From positions 31,124,580-31,188,579 of the forward strand of contig CM051510.1 in NCBI GenBank assembly GCA_028015205.1: a stretch of DNA of 64,000 nt. Reading direction: 5' to 3'. The notes below the pieces were generated by a model. It was not told the origin of the DNA. It saw nothing but the letters and a program-made list of their open reading frames with translations, and did not search any database. Every line of letters begins with the position of its first letter. Position 1 is the stretch's first letter. Origin of the DNA: Mytilisepta virgata. Its lineage: Eukaryota > Mollusca > Bivalvia > Mytilida > Mytilidae. This document shows, in pieces, positions 11,096-22,922 of this stretch. The translations under genes and the position numbers were made by a program.

Positions 11096-13631
11096 TTTTA
11101 TACGACCGCAAAATTTTTGCGGTCGTATATTGGTATGACGTTGGCGTCGTCGTCGTCGTCGTTGTCGTCGTCGTCGTCTGCGTCGTCGTCCGTCGTCTGC
11201 GTCGTCGTCCGAAGACATTTGGTTTTCGCACTATAACTTTAGTATAAGTTAATAGAAATCTATGAAATTTAAACACAAGGTTTATGACCACAAAAGGAAG
11301 GTTGGGATTGATTTTGGGAGTTTTGGTCCCAACAGTTTAAGAATCAGGGGCCAAAAAAGGGCCCAATAAGCATTTTTCTTGGTTTTCCCACAATAACTCT
11401 AGTATAAGTAAATAGAAATCTATGAAATTTTAACACAAGGTTTATGACCACAAAAGGAAGGTTGGGATTGTTTTTGGGAGTTTTGGACCCAACAGTTTAG
11501 GAATTAAGGGCTAAAAAAAGGCTAAAATAAGCATTTTTCTTGGTTTTTGCACAATAACTTTAGTATAAGTAAATAGAAATCTATGAAATTTAAACACAAG
11601 GTTTATGACCACAAAAGGAAGGTTGGGATTGATTTTTGGAGTTTTGGTCCCAACAGTTTAGGAATTAGGGGCCAAAAGGGTCCAAAATTAAACTTTGTTT
11701 GATTTCATTGAAAATTTAACTATTGGGGTTCTTTGATATGCCGAATCTAACCGTGCATTTAGATTCTTAATTTTTGGTCCCGTTTTCAAATTGGTCTACA
11801 TTAAGGTCCAAAGGGTCCAAAATTAAACTTAGTTTGATTTTAACAAAAATTGAATTCTTTGGGTTCTTTGATATGCTGAATCTAAACATGTACTTAGTTT
11901 TTTTATTATGGGCCCAGTTTTCAAGTTGGTCCAAATCGGGGTCCAAAATTAAACTTTGTTTGATTTCATCGAAAATTGAACTATTGGGGTTCTTTGATAT
12001 GCCGAATCTAACCGCGCATTTAGATTCTTAATTTTTGGTCCCGTTTTCAAATTGGTCTACATTAAGGTCCAAAGGGTCCAAAATTAAACTTAGTTTGATT
12101 TTAACAAAAATTGAATTCTTTGGGTTCTTTGATATGCTGAATCTAAACATGTACTTAGTTTTTTTTATTATGGGCCCAGTTTTCAAGTTGGTCCAAATCG
12201 GGGTCCAAAATTAAACTTTGTTTGATTTCATCGAAAATTGAACTATTGGGGTTCTTTGATATGCCGAATCTAACCGCGCATTTAGATTCTTAATTTTTGG
12301 TCCCGTTTTCAAATTGGTCTACATTAAGGTCCAAAGGGTCCAAAATTAAACTTAGTTTGATTTTAACAAAAATTGAATTCTTGGGGTTCTTTGATATGCT
12401 GAATCTAAACATGTACTTAGTTTTTTTATTATGGGCCCAGTTTTCAAGTTGGTCCAAATCGGGGTCCAAAATTAAAGCTAAAAAAGGGGTAAATTATTTT
12501 TTTTGGGGGGGGAGGGGGGCAATTCTCCACAGCATATTGTATTACACAAAAGCAAAAAATTGAATATAAATTCAAATCATATGACCAATTCTAAGTCCTT
12601 ATTTCAGTTATTCTGTGTCAGAAACCTATTATGTGTCAAATATTTGAAGAAATTTTCAATTGCACAGTATTGTGCAATAGCAAGAAATTGATATGTGTGC
12701 CCTGTTATCAAAACTTTATTATTAACAAATTCCATTGGAAATTTGCCAATATAAAATGTGCTGATGAAGCTTTTTTGTTTATCTTATCTAAACTGCTTTT
12801 AAATTATATATATTTAAAATTTGCCATCCATGACTATGATGTCATTTTCTATTTTAATATGTTATGGTGTATTTAAATGGGCTGTTATGGTTGCAAAGTA
12901 TAAAGAAATGGGGGGGGGGGGGGGGGGGGGGGGGGGTTGAAAACAAAATTTGGGGGGGGGGGGGTAAATGAGAAATTGGGGAGGGGGTAATTTTTTCTCA
13001 TTTCATATTTCATAAATTAAAAAGAAAATTTCAAATTTTTTTTAGCAAAAAAAGGGGGGGAGGTTACAATAAATTTTATTGTTTTTTGTTTTTTTTTTTG
13101 GGAGGGGGTGTCAATGTGCAACTTCATAGTGTATTGCACAAAAGCTAAAAAAAGGGGTAAATTATTTTTTTTGGGGGGGGGGGGCAATTCTCCACAGCAT
13201 ATTGTATTGCACAAGAAGCAAAAAATTGAATATAAATTTAAATCATATGACCAATTTTAAGTTCTTTGATTTCAGTTATTCTGTGTCAGAAACCTATTAT
13301 GTGTGAAATATTTGAAGAAATTTTCAATTACACAGTATTGCGCAATAGCAAGAAATTGATATGTTTGCCCAATTTTAAATTTTAAATTGGTTATTTCTGA
13401 TTTATATATAAAAACAAATAATACTGATATGGTTTGAATAGGTAAATTAAAAATTTTTAAGTTCTTAGACAACATTCATTCTGTGTCAGAAACCTATGCT
13501 GTGTCAAATATTTATTCACAATCCAAATTCAGTATTGTATCAAGCTTGAATGTTGTGTTCATAATTGCCCCAACTATTCAGGGTTCGACATCTGCGGTCG
13601 TATCTAGCTGCGCCCAGCGGAGCATTTTATT
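11096..13631 (+). mobile_element. R1 element copy b, complete, nested in R2
   Basis: Begins with TTTTTATACGACCGC and a 13-bp-arm palindrome (arms TACGACCGCAAAA and TTTTGCGGTCGTA). ATTGGTATGACGTTGGC and a long GTC microsatellite (to about 11215) follow. The body has 160-bp units, then three 262-bp units, two G/T homopolymer sites and the standard 3' end. The terminal GCGGTCGTAT is the inverse complement of the 5' ATACGACCGC and lies just before the 3' hairpin. Host R2 sequence resumes on both sides (GAGTTATTGCCC... on the left, ACATTTTTGGC on the right), so R1 inserted into R2. Confidence 0.88.
12910..12936 (+). repeat. 27-base G run
   Basis: An uninterrupted guanine tract inside R1 copy b, followed by another G run at about 12952-12964. 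At this scale it could form a G-quadruplex. It is also a site where read-based assembly errors are likely. Confidence 0.85.
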
Positions 13632-13639
13632 CTTGATTT

Positions 13640-14960
13640 TTTTTGGACATTTTTGGCTTTTTTTTATGTTATTATTTCAAAAATCTTCTCCTCTGAAACT
13701 GCTAAATGGATTTTGATAAAACTTAGCATGATTGTTCCTTAGGGTATCCTGCACAAAGTTTATGCTTCGATTTTTGATCCGTTGAAAAACATGGCCACTG
13801 TTACTAAAAATAGAACATATGGGTCAAACAACAGTTTTTCGCAAGTATCTCAAAAATCATTAGGTTATGGCAAATTCTGGCAGGTTGAAAGTGTTCAGCA
13901 TGATGAGAGCTACCGGTGTGCTTATTTTCGTGAAAATCTGTCAACTGATGTTAGAGTTATTGCCCTTTTTTGACATTTTTTGCTTTTTTTATGTTATTAT
14001 TTCAAAAATCTTCTCCTCTGAAACTACTGAATGGATTTGGATAAAACTTAGCATGATTGTTCCTTAGGGTATCCTGCACAAAGTTTATGCTTCGATTTTT
14101 GATCCGTCGAAAAACATGGCCACTGTTACTAAAAATAGAACATAGGGGTCAAACAACAGTTTTTCGCAAATATCTCAAAAATCATTAGGTTATGGCAAAT
14201 ACTGGCAGGTTGAAAGTGATCAGCATGATGAGAGCTACCTGTGTGCTTATTTTCGTGAAAATCTGTCAACTGATGTTAGAGTTATTGCCCTTTTTTGACA
14301 TTTTTGGCTTTTTTTTATGTTATTATTTCAAAAATCTTCTCCTCTGAAACTACTGAATGGATTTGGATAAAACTTAGCATGTTTGTTCCTTAGGGTATCC
14401 TGCAAAAAGTTTATGCTTCGATTTTTGATCCGTCGAAAAACATGGCCACTGTTACTAAAAATAGAACATAGGAGTCAAACAACAGTTTTTCGCAAATATC
14501 TCAAAAATCATTAGGTTACGGCAAATTCTGGCAGGTTGAAAGTGTTCAGCATGATGAGAGCTACCTGTGTGCTTATTTTCGTGAAAATATGTCAACTGAT
14601 GTTAGAGTTATTGCCCGTTTTGACATTTTTGGCTTTTTTTTATGTTATTGTTTCAAAAATCTTCTTCTCTGAAACTACTATTCAAAATCAAATGAAACTT
14701 GGTAAGATTGTTCCTTAGGGTATCCTGCAAAAAGTGAATGCTTGGATTTTTGATTGGTGGAAAAACATGTCCACCCTTACTAAAAATAGAACATAGGGGT
14801 CAAAATGCTGTTTTTTGCTATTTTTTCCTGAATTATAGAAATAAAATGAAGGTGAAAGCTACTTTCAAGGCAAACATGGTATCCCGAGTTGAATGGTGAT
14901 GATGAAAGTTTGTTTTGGACGGCCATTTTCCCGCCATTTTTTACACTTGCTCGGATTTCA
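13640..14960 (+). repeat. 325-bp tandem modules of R2
   Basis: ATGTTATTATTTCAAAAATC recurs at 13666, 13991, 14317 and 14642, giving periods of 325, 326 and 325. The first three units are almost identical; the fourth has diverged. Each ends in GTTATTGCCC followed by a T run. Short frames here repeat with the units and are not genes. Confidence 0.9.
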
Positions 14961-15786
14961 ACAATATTTGGTTTTTAAAGTAAACATGGTATCCTTAGTG
15001 AATGGTGATGATGAGAATGTTGTATAACAATGATTAAACTTCATAATATGTGAGCTTTTAATATGCTATCACTTGGTGTCTGTCATCATGGTTGTTAACA
15101 AATTTTCAAACATCTTCTCCTCTGAAACTACTGGGGGGATTTGGATGAAACTTAGCATGATTGTTCCTGCAATATTTCCTTTTCAAGTACAATAAAAAGC
15201 CTTAACCCACAATTTTTATATAACTTCTTTCAAACATTTTAAAAACGAAGACAACATATAGACCAAAAGATTTATACTTGTATTTGAAGATGAATTAAAG
15301 CTTGTATTTTGTATTGTGAGTCATCAGACTGACCATGACTGTATCTTAATCAAGGGAGAACATATGCCCATTTCTTTCCAGAGATTCTTGAAAGGCTTTT
15401 AAAGGTATTTTCAGCATTTTACGTGACCTTTAATACTCAGTTTAATTTACAACAAACATTAATATATTAATTTAGTTTATAGTGCATTGTTTGCCAGGTG
15501 AGCGATTCAGGCTCTTGAGAGCCTCTTGTTTATGGAAGTGACGTCATGAGATCAAGAGATGGAACGCTCTGACAGAACAGCTGATAAGTAAGAGGGATAA
15601 GAGATTATCTAGATACGGATAAGATTGCCATTATTATTATTTGTCCATTAATACAATTTGCAAGTCGTAATGAACCCAAACAACCCAGTTGGAAGGTTTT
15701 TTTCGATTACAGTCAACTGTGGCTACATGGAAAAAATGTACCGATCAACTTTTTAAAAAAAAATAATTATTATATAACTGATGCGT

Positions 15787-18198
15787 TTTTATACGACCGC
15801 AAAATTTTTGCGGTCGTATATTGGTATGACGTTGGCGTCGTCGTCGTCGTCGTCGTCCGTCGTCCGTCGGAGTCTGTAGACATTTGGTTTTCGCACTATA
15901 ACTTTAGTATAAGTTAATAGAAATCTATGAAATTTAAACACAAGGTTTATGACCACAAAAGGAAGGTTGGGATTGATTTTGGGAGTTTTGGTCCCAACAG
16001 TTTAAGAATCAGGGGCCAAAAAAGGGCCCAATAAGCATTTTTCTTGGTTTTCGCACAATAACTCTAGTATAAGTAAATAGAAATCTATGAAATTTTAACA
16101 CAAGGTTTATGACCACAAAAGGAAGGTTGGGATTGTTTTTGGGAGTTTTGGTCCCAACAGTTTAGGAATTAGGGGCTAAAAAAGGCCCAAATAAGCATTT
16201 GTCTTGGTTTTTGCACAATAACTTTAGTATAAGTAAATAGAAATCTATGAAATTTAAACACAAGGTTTATGACCACAAAAGGAAGGTTGGGATTGATTTT
16301 TGGAGTTTTGGTCCCAACAGTTTAGGAATTAGGGGCCAAAAGGGTCCAAAATTAAACTTTGTTTGATTTCATCGAAAATTGAACTATTGGGGTTCTTTGA
16401 TATGCCGAATCTAACCGTGCATTTAGATTCTTAATTTTTGGTCCCGTTTTCAAATTGGTCTACATTAAGGTCCAAAGGGTCCAAAATTAAACTTAGTTTG
16501 ATTTTAACAAAAATTGAATTCTTGGGGTTCTTTGATATGCTGAATCTAAACATGTACTTAGTTTTTTTTATTATGGGCCCAGTTTTCAAGTTGGTCCAAA
16601 TCGGGGTCCAAAATTAAACTTTGTTTGATTTCATCGAAAATTGAACTATTGGGGTTCTTTGATATGCCGAATCTAACCGTGCATTTAGATTCTTAATTTT
16701 TGGTCCCGTTTTCAAATTGGTCTACATTAAGGTCCAAAGGGTCCAAAATTAAACTTAGTTTGATTTTAACAAAAATTGAATTCTTGGGGTTCTTTGATAT
16801 GCTGAATCTAAACATGTACTTAGTTTTTTTATTATGGGCCCAGTTTTCAAGTTGGTCCAAATCGGGGTCCAAAATTAAAGCTAAAAAAGGGGTAAATTAT
16901 TTTTTTTGGGGGGTGGGGGCAATTCTCCACAGCATATTGTATCGCACAAGAATTCAAAAATTGAATATAAATTCAAATCATATGACCAATTCTAAGTTCT
17001 TTATTTCAGTTATTCTGTTTTAGAAACCTATTATGTGTCAAATATTTCAAGAAATTTTCAATTACACAGTATTGTGCAATAGCAAGAATCAATATAATTT
17101 AAACCAATTTACATTATTTACATTACAATTAAAGGATAACTTCAGTAACACCCAACAATGACTTTAATCCAAACATATATATTGAATAAACTTACAAATC
17201 AGAAATTTTAAAATTATATGATACTAACATACATACTACTGCTAACAATTAAATATGACTTAGAGCAAATATGACAACATGATTATAAAAATATGTACAA
17301 AGAGGGATAACTCTTTTTTTTATCTCAAATTTTGAATATGTGCTGATGAAGCTTTTTTGTTTATCTCATCTAAACTGCTTTTAAATTATGCATATTTAAA
17401 ATTTGCCATCCATGACTATGATGTCATTTTCTATTTTAATACGTTATGGTGTATTTAAATGGGCTGTTATGGTTGCAAAGTATCAAGAGAAATGGGGGGG
17501 GGGGGGGTGAAAACAAAATTTAGGGGGGGGGGGGGGGAATGAGAAATTGGGGAGGGGGCAATTTTTTTCTCATTTCATAATTCATAAATTAAAAAGGAAA
17601 TTTCAAATTTTTTTTAGCAAAAAAAGGGGGGTTACAATAAATTTTATTGTTTTTTGTTGTTTTTTTTTTTGGGAGGGGGAGTCAATGTGCAACTTCATAG
17701 TGTATTGCACAAAAGCTAAAAAAGGGGTAAATTTTTTTTTTTTTTTTTGGGGGGGGGGCAATTCTCCACAGCATATTGTATTGCACAAGAAGCAAAAAAT
17801 TGAATATAAATTGAAATCATATGACCAATTCTAAGTTCTTTGGTTTCAGTTATTCTGTGTCAGAAACCTATTATGTGTCAAATATTTGAAGAAATTTTCA
17901 ATTGCACAGTATTGCGCAATAGCAAGAAATTGATATGTGTGCCCAATTTTAAATTGGTTATTTCTGATTTATATATAAAAACAAAAAATACTGATATGGT
18001 TTGAATAGGTAAATTAAAAATTTTTATGTTCTTAGACAACATTCATTCTGTGTCAGAAACCTATGCTGTGTCAAATATTTATTCACAATCCAAATTCAGT
18101 ATTGTATCAAGCTTGAATGTTGTGTTCATAATTGCCCCAACTATTCAGGGTTCGACATCTGCGGTCGTATCTAGCTGCGCCCAGCGGAGCATTTTATT
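15787..18198 (+). mobile_element. R1 element copy c, complete
   Basis: ATACGACCGC begins at 15791 after five T. The palindrome, ACGTTGGCGTC, GTC repeats, 160-bp units, 262-bp units and G/T tracts follow. The 3' hairpin ends in ATTTTATT at 18198. From 15944 onward it matches positions 1-2258 with only scattered single-base differences (for example near 1150/17093 and 1209/17161) apart from homopolymer lengths. That is the strongest sign of recent activity in the window. Confidence 0.88.
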
Positions 18199-18621
18199 TA
18201 GGTATACATTTGAAACCCGAAATCTCTGTTTTAAAGTAAACCAACAACCACAAAAGCAGAGAGGGTATTTCTACCCAAATTGGCCAGGTAGATCCCCCTA
18301 TCTTATCCAAGTTATATCTATCAAACTAACTTGTATGAAAAAAAAAATGGAAAAATTGTGAATTTTTGTATCTGACAAAAAATATATATACAGTATAAAT
18401 CAAATCTAAAATGAATAAAATCAAATAAAAATTCTTTATTCCAAATCAAAGGGCCCATAAAGTTCATGTAAATCAACATGAAACACGAAAGACAAGCATA
18501 CACAACCCACACGTACATATACCATACAAATAAGTAAATACGCAAAAACAAAAAACAAAAACAACAAATAAACAGTATACAATATTCCCTACTTGCCGAG
18601 CTTCATATGCATAAATATCAT
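18199..18621. other. Spacer between two R1 copies
   Basis: No gene recognised; contains a short AT microsatellite near 18380. Confidence 0.4.
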
Positions 18622-20555
18622 TTTTATACGACCGCAAAATTTTTGCGGTCGTATATTGGTATGACGAAGACATTTGGTTTTCGCACTATAACGTTAGTAT
18701 AAGTTAATAGAAATCTATGAAATTTAAACACAAGGTTTATGACCACAAAAGGAAGGTTGGGATTGATTTTGGTAGTTTTGGTCCCAACAGTTTAAGAATT
18801 AGGGGCCAAAAAAGGGCCCAATAAGCATTTTTCTTGGTTTTCGCACAATAACTCTAGTATAAGTGAATAGAAATCTATGAAATTTTAACACAAGGTTTAT
18901 GACCACAAAAGGAAGGTTGGGATTGTTTTTGGGAGTTTTGGTCCCAACAGTTTAGGAAATAGGGGCTAAAAAGGGGCCCAAATAAGCATTTTTCTTGGTT
19001 TTTGCACAATAACTTTAGTATAAGTAAATAGAAATCTATGAAATTTAAACACAAGGTTTATGACCACAAAAGGAAGGTTGGGATTGATTTTGGGAGTTTT
19101 GGTCCCAACAGTTTAGGAATTAGGGGCCAAAAGGGTCCAAAATTAAACTTTGTTTGATTTCATCGAAAATTGAACTATTGGGGTTCTTTGATATGCGGAA
19201 TCTAACCGTGTATTTAGATTCTTAAGTTTTGGTCCCGTTTTCAAATTGGTCTACATTAAGATCCAAAGGGTCCAAAATTAAACTTAGTTTGATTTTAACA
19301 AAAATTGAATTCTTGGGGTTCTTTGATATGTTGAATCTAAACATGTACTTAGTTTTTTCATTATGGGCCCAGTTTTCAAGTTGGTCCAAATCGGGGTCCA
19401 AAATTAAACTTTGTTTGATTTCAACAAAAATTGAATGTATGGGGTTCTTTGATATGCTGAATCTAACCATGTATTTAGATTTCAGGTTAATGGACAATTA
19501 CTTAAGTACAAAACATAATTTAAAAGGCAGTGTAAGGTTGGTAATTGAAACTCATTTGAATATCTCACCTAAACTGCTTTTAAATTATTTATATTGGAAA
19601 TTTGCCAAAAACTTTATTACTAATAAATTCCATTGGAAATTTGCCAATAACTTTAGTTTAATGAACTTTATTTGAAATTTGCCAATATAAAAATTAAAAT
19701 GTTGCTGATGAAGCTTTTTTGTTTATCTCACCAAAACTGCTTTTAAATTAATGTATATTGGAAATTTGCCAAAAACTTTATTATTAAATTTCTGATTTAT
19801 ATATAAAAGCAAATAATAATGATAAGGCAAGAGATACACACCAAACAGGATGTGTAAATTATTATAATAAGTATTGTGCAATAGCAAGAAATTGATATTT
19901 CGGCCCGGTTATCAAATTTGTCCACATTGAGGTTTAAAGGATCCAAAATTGAACTTTATTTGATTTCATCAAAAATTGAATCATCAAAAATTGAACTATT
20001 GGGGTTCTTTGATATGCCGAATCTAACCGTGTATTTAGATTCTTAATTTTTGGTTCCGTTTTCAAATTGGTCTACATTAAAGTCCAAAGGGTCCAAAATT
20101 AAACTTAGTTTGATTTTAACAAAAATTGAATTCTTGGGGTTCTTTGATATGCTGAATCTAAACATGTACTTAGTTTTTTTTATTATGGGCCCAGTTTTCA
20201 AGTTGGTCCAAATCGGGGTCCAAACTTGGGGTTCTTTGATATGCTGAATCTAAACATGTATTTAGATTTTTGATTATGGGCCCAGTATTAGGTTGGTACA
20301 AATCAGGGTCCAAAATCACTCTTTGTTTGATTTTAACAAAAATTGAATGTATGGGGTTCTTTGATATATCCTGAATCTAACTGTGTATTTAGATTTTTGG
20401 ATTTTGGGCCTTGTGTTTAAATTTATCCACATTGAGGTCCTTAATGTCCAAAATGAAACTTTGATTTCATTAAAAATTGAATTATGGCGGTTCTTTGTTA
20501 CAACTGTTCAGGGTTCGACCTCTGCGGTCTATCAAGCTGCACCCAGCATTTTATT
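18622..20555 (+). mobile_element. R1 element copy d, diverged
   Basis: ATACGACCGC starts at 18626 with the full palindrome, but the GTC microsatellite is missing (GGTATGACGAAGACATTTGG). It keeps the 160-bp and 262-bp modules plus extra diverged modules (19480-20400), and lacks most of the G/T tracts. The 3' end is decayed (GCGGTCTAT... GCTGCACCCAGCATTTTATT). It is older than copies a, b and c. It ends only about 105 bases before the signal-peptide ATG at 20660. Confidence 0.8.
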
Positions 20556-20659
20556 ACCATATTGTTTATTTAAGTTTATTTTAAGTGTTAGAAGAAAGCT
20601 ATATAACCATGATTGTATTTTTCAGAAAATAAATAGATTCATTCGAGTTCCATGAATGA

Positions 20660-20726
20660 ATGCTAATGGATTGGAAAGCCACATTCCTTTTTGTTTTAGC
20701 GTTACCAGGATTTCAGAATGTTTTGG
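20660..20726 (+). CDS. Membrane receptor gene, exon 1 (signal peptide)
   Basis: First coding exon of a putative single-pass membrane protein. ATG 20660 encodes MLMDWKATFLFVLALPGFQN and then VLG. This is a short charged start, a hydrophobic core and a small-residue end, as expected for a secretory signal peptide. The exon ends in G with a GTAAGA donor at 20727 (phase 1). Every later exon proposed (23930, 25135, 27430, 32478) starts and ends in phase 1, the usual pattern for Ig-superfamily extracellular genes. Two out-of-frame ATGs lie 4 and 8 bases upstream; the chosen start is the one giving a signal peptide. R1 copy d ends about 105 bases upstream and may supply part of the 5' region. The splice from here to 23930 is inferred from phase and domain order. 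Confidence 0.6.
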
Positions 20727-21000
20727 GTAAGACATTTAAACTATATCAGGTTTTTGGAAATCCTTTGCATAAATCGAGTTATCCAATCATGCTTATAGGA
20801 GGAATGTTGGAACAATCACAAGCACATGTGCCGCCCGATAGAATTAAAATCTAACTTGAACTATACTCATCGGTTCATATTGTTAGTATTTCTGCTGCCT
20901 TGTTTTAGTTTACTGTGATTCATTTTAATTTTTAAGTTTGTTTTTACTCCTATTTCAGTACTATTTGCTAAGATTTTTAGTTTTGTGCTTTTTCTTATCT

Positions 21001-21745
21001 ATTAGCCCACCTGGCATAAAGAACCATGTGAACTATTGCTATCTCTTGGCGTCCTTCATCGTCGTCATAAACCTTTCTTTAAAGATCTCCTCTGAAACCA
21101 CATTGCTAGTTGAAACAAAACTTTGGTCATAAGACGGACAATTTTCAGAATTATATCTGATGACCCCGCCCATCATCCAAGATGGCCGCCAGAGCCGAAC
21201 ATAGTTTAATATAGAACCTTACGTGAAAATTCTCTTAAACATTTTGTCTGAAATCACTAAACAAATTGGGACCAAACTTTACATCATTAGTCCTTGGGTG
21301 GTCCTCTTTCAGAAATGTATCCGGTGATTCTCACCTCAATCCAATATGGTCGCCATAGGCAACATGAGTTTAAAAAGGGGCTATATGATAAATTCATTTA
21401 AAGATCTACTTGTCTCTTACCATTTAGCTAATTGGAACTTTGCAGCAGTGGCCCTAAGGTAGTCTCCTTTCAGATATGTATCTGATGACCCGCACTGCTA
21501 TCAAGGATGGCTGCCAAATGGGTCCTTAGTTTAACATAGGAACCTGTCGAATAAAGATCCTGTCAAATAAAATATCACTGACAGATCTTCTTGTCTGAAA
21601 CCACTAAGCCAATTAGAACTATCCATGCCAGCAGTGGTGCATACATTGTCATCTTCCAGAAATATATCTGATGACAACTGAAAATAAATTAACACAGTAC
21701 CGTATATGAAAATTCGCTTAAAAATCTTCATGTCTGAAATTAATT
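21001..21745 (+). mobile_element. R2 element, decayed fragment
   Basis: Starts with a degraded R2 head (AGCCCACCTGG...CCATGTGAACTATTGC, then TCTTGGCGTCC). About four modules of roughly 165 bp follow, with CTTGTCTGAAACCACTAA, GGTCCT and AAGATGGC motifs. No 3' hairpin is seen; the right boundary is approximate. Confidence 0.65.
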
Positions 21746-21854
21746 TTTTTTGTATTCGGCACGAAACCGTAGAAGGGCAAAACTCGCCCTTACCAAGTTT
21801 CTTGGCCTCATACAAAAATGTTTATATTTTTCTGACATTCACCTAAATGTTACC

Positions 21855-22050
21855 CAACTTAGCAACAATGTAAATATAGTTAAACCCAACTTGGCAACAA
21901 TGTATATATAGCTGCACCAACTTGGCAACAATGTATATATAGCTGCACCAACTTAGCAACAATGTATAGTTGCAGCCAACTTAGCAACAATGTATTTAGC
22001 TGCATCCTACTTGGCAACAATGTACATAGATCTACACCAAACATGGCAAT
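21855..22050 (+). repeat. About 31-bp minisatellite, seven units
   Basis: AACTTGGCAACAATGTATAT and variants start near 21855, 21888, 21918, 21949, 21977, 22006 and 22037, with spacings of 28-33. Confidence 0.85.
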
Positions 22051-22566
22051 AAATAATTGAATGAATATGATATTTAAAACAATCTTGGAAGTCGATGGTA
22101 TATTATAAATATATATCTGTACTGTTCCATCTTTTCTCCAATCGTATCTCAGGGGTTTCAATAGATTTAAGAGTAGGCGGCTAAATAAAAAGAGTAGACA
22201 GCTTTTAGTTTTTAAAACGAGGCCGGCAAAGCCTTATGGCCGGGGGTCTGGAGTAAATGCTGCAAAATCCTGCATTCTGGCACTCTCCTGGCAACTAATT
22301 TTAGCTTTCAAAACAACAATTTTGTGTGTGTAAAATTGAAAATTCTTATTATTTTGAAGTATTATGAAAAAAATTCTAACTTTCAGATAGCTATTTTGAT
22401 GTGTTAAATTTGGAGCACATTATTATGCATTTTAAATATATTTGTTTATCATCATTCTAGTGATATTTTTTGATAAACCTATTAAAATTTTGAATGTACA
22501 TTTCCAGTTGTTTTCTTTTCAATGTCTTGCATCTTGGTCAGTGATAAGAAATCTAATTATATTCTA

Positions 22567-22922
22567 TTACTCCCAAAACAGTCAGACCATCAACATACTT
22601 TTTTGCAACTGGTCAAATCAATTTCAGTTGTTAAAATTGCTCTTCTGTTTTCTGTTAGCTGTTATTGATAAATAGTTACCTGCATTTTCATCAGAGAAGC
22701 TACCTATACCTTGAATTGATACCTGGGCTTAAAAAAGAATGTTATTTTCACGATGATTTGATTGTGTTTGGCAAGTTTTACTTTGAAATAGAAAAAGTAA
22801 ATTACCAGTAAATCCAAGACTATGGTTTTCTAATCAGTGCTAATACATGTGTAGGATTCAATTGAAATTGAGAAGACCAATTGCAAAAAAATATGTTGAT
22901 GGTCTGACTGTTTTGGGAGTAA
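22567..22922. repeat. Long inverted repeat (64-bp arms, 228-bp loop)
   Basis: The arm 22567-22630 (starting TTACTCCCAAAACAGTCAGA) is the inverse complement of 22859-22922 at about 58 of 64 positions. It lies inside intron 1 of the receptor gene. A transcript would fold into a long hairpin. It may be a foldback element or two opposed copies of a small repeat. Confidence 0.8.

Larger units (their letters stand above)
10205..15531 (+). mobile_element. R2 element with both ends, interrupted by R1 copy b
   Basis: The 5' palindrome is at 10209-10239 (AGCTCACCTGACCC, loop GAA, GGGTCATGTGAGCT). ACTTGGCGTCC and a GTCC/GTC microsatellite follow to about 10300. Modules from 10306 and 10806 lead to the R1 insertion at 11096-13631, and 325-bp tandem modules follow it. 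The 3' end has CAGGTGAGC at 15495-15503, the inverse of GCTCACCTG at the 5' end. It then has a perfect hairpin AGGCTCT-TG-AGAGCCT (15509-15524) and CTTGTTT. A second degraded start-like segment near 15050-15090 (GTGAGC, ATCACTTGGTGTC) suggests the 3' kilobase may be a fused second copy. Non-coding. Confidence 0.8.

Noticed and set aside
10260..11215. Regular GTC/GTCC repeats considered as a CRISPR array or coding Arg-rich protein
   Set aside because: They are simple microsatellites without spacers, next to element palindromes. Arg-rich frames are artefacts of the GTC repeat.
21880..22161. Minus-strand frame with repeated YIHCCQVGA motifs
   Set aside because: Translation of the 31-bp minisatellite; a period not divisible by three makes the pattern incidental.
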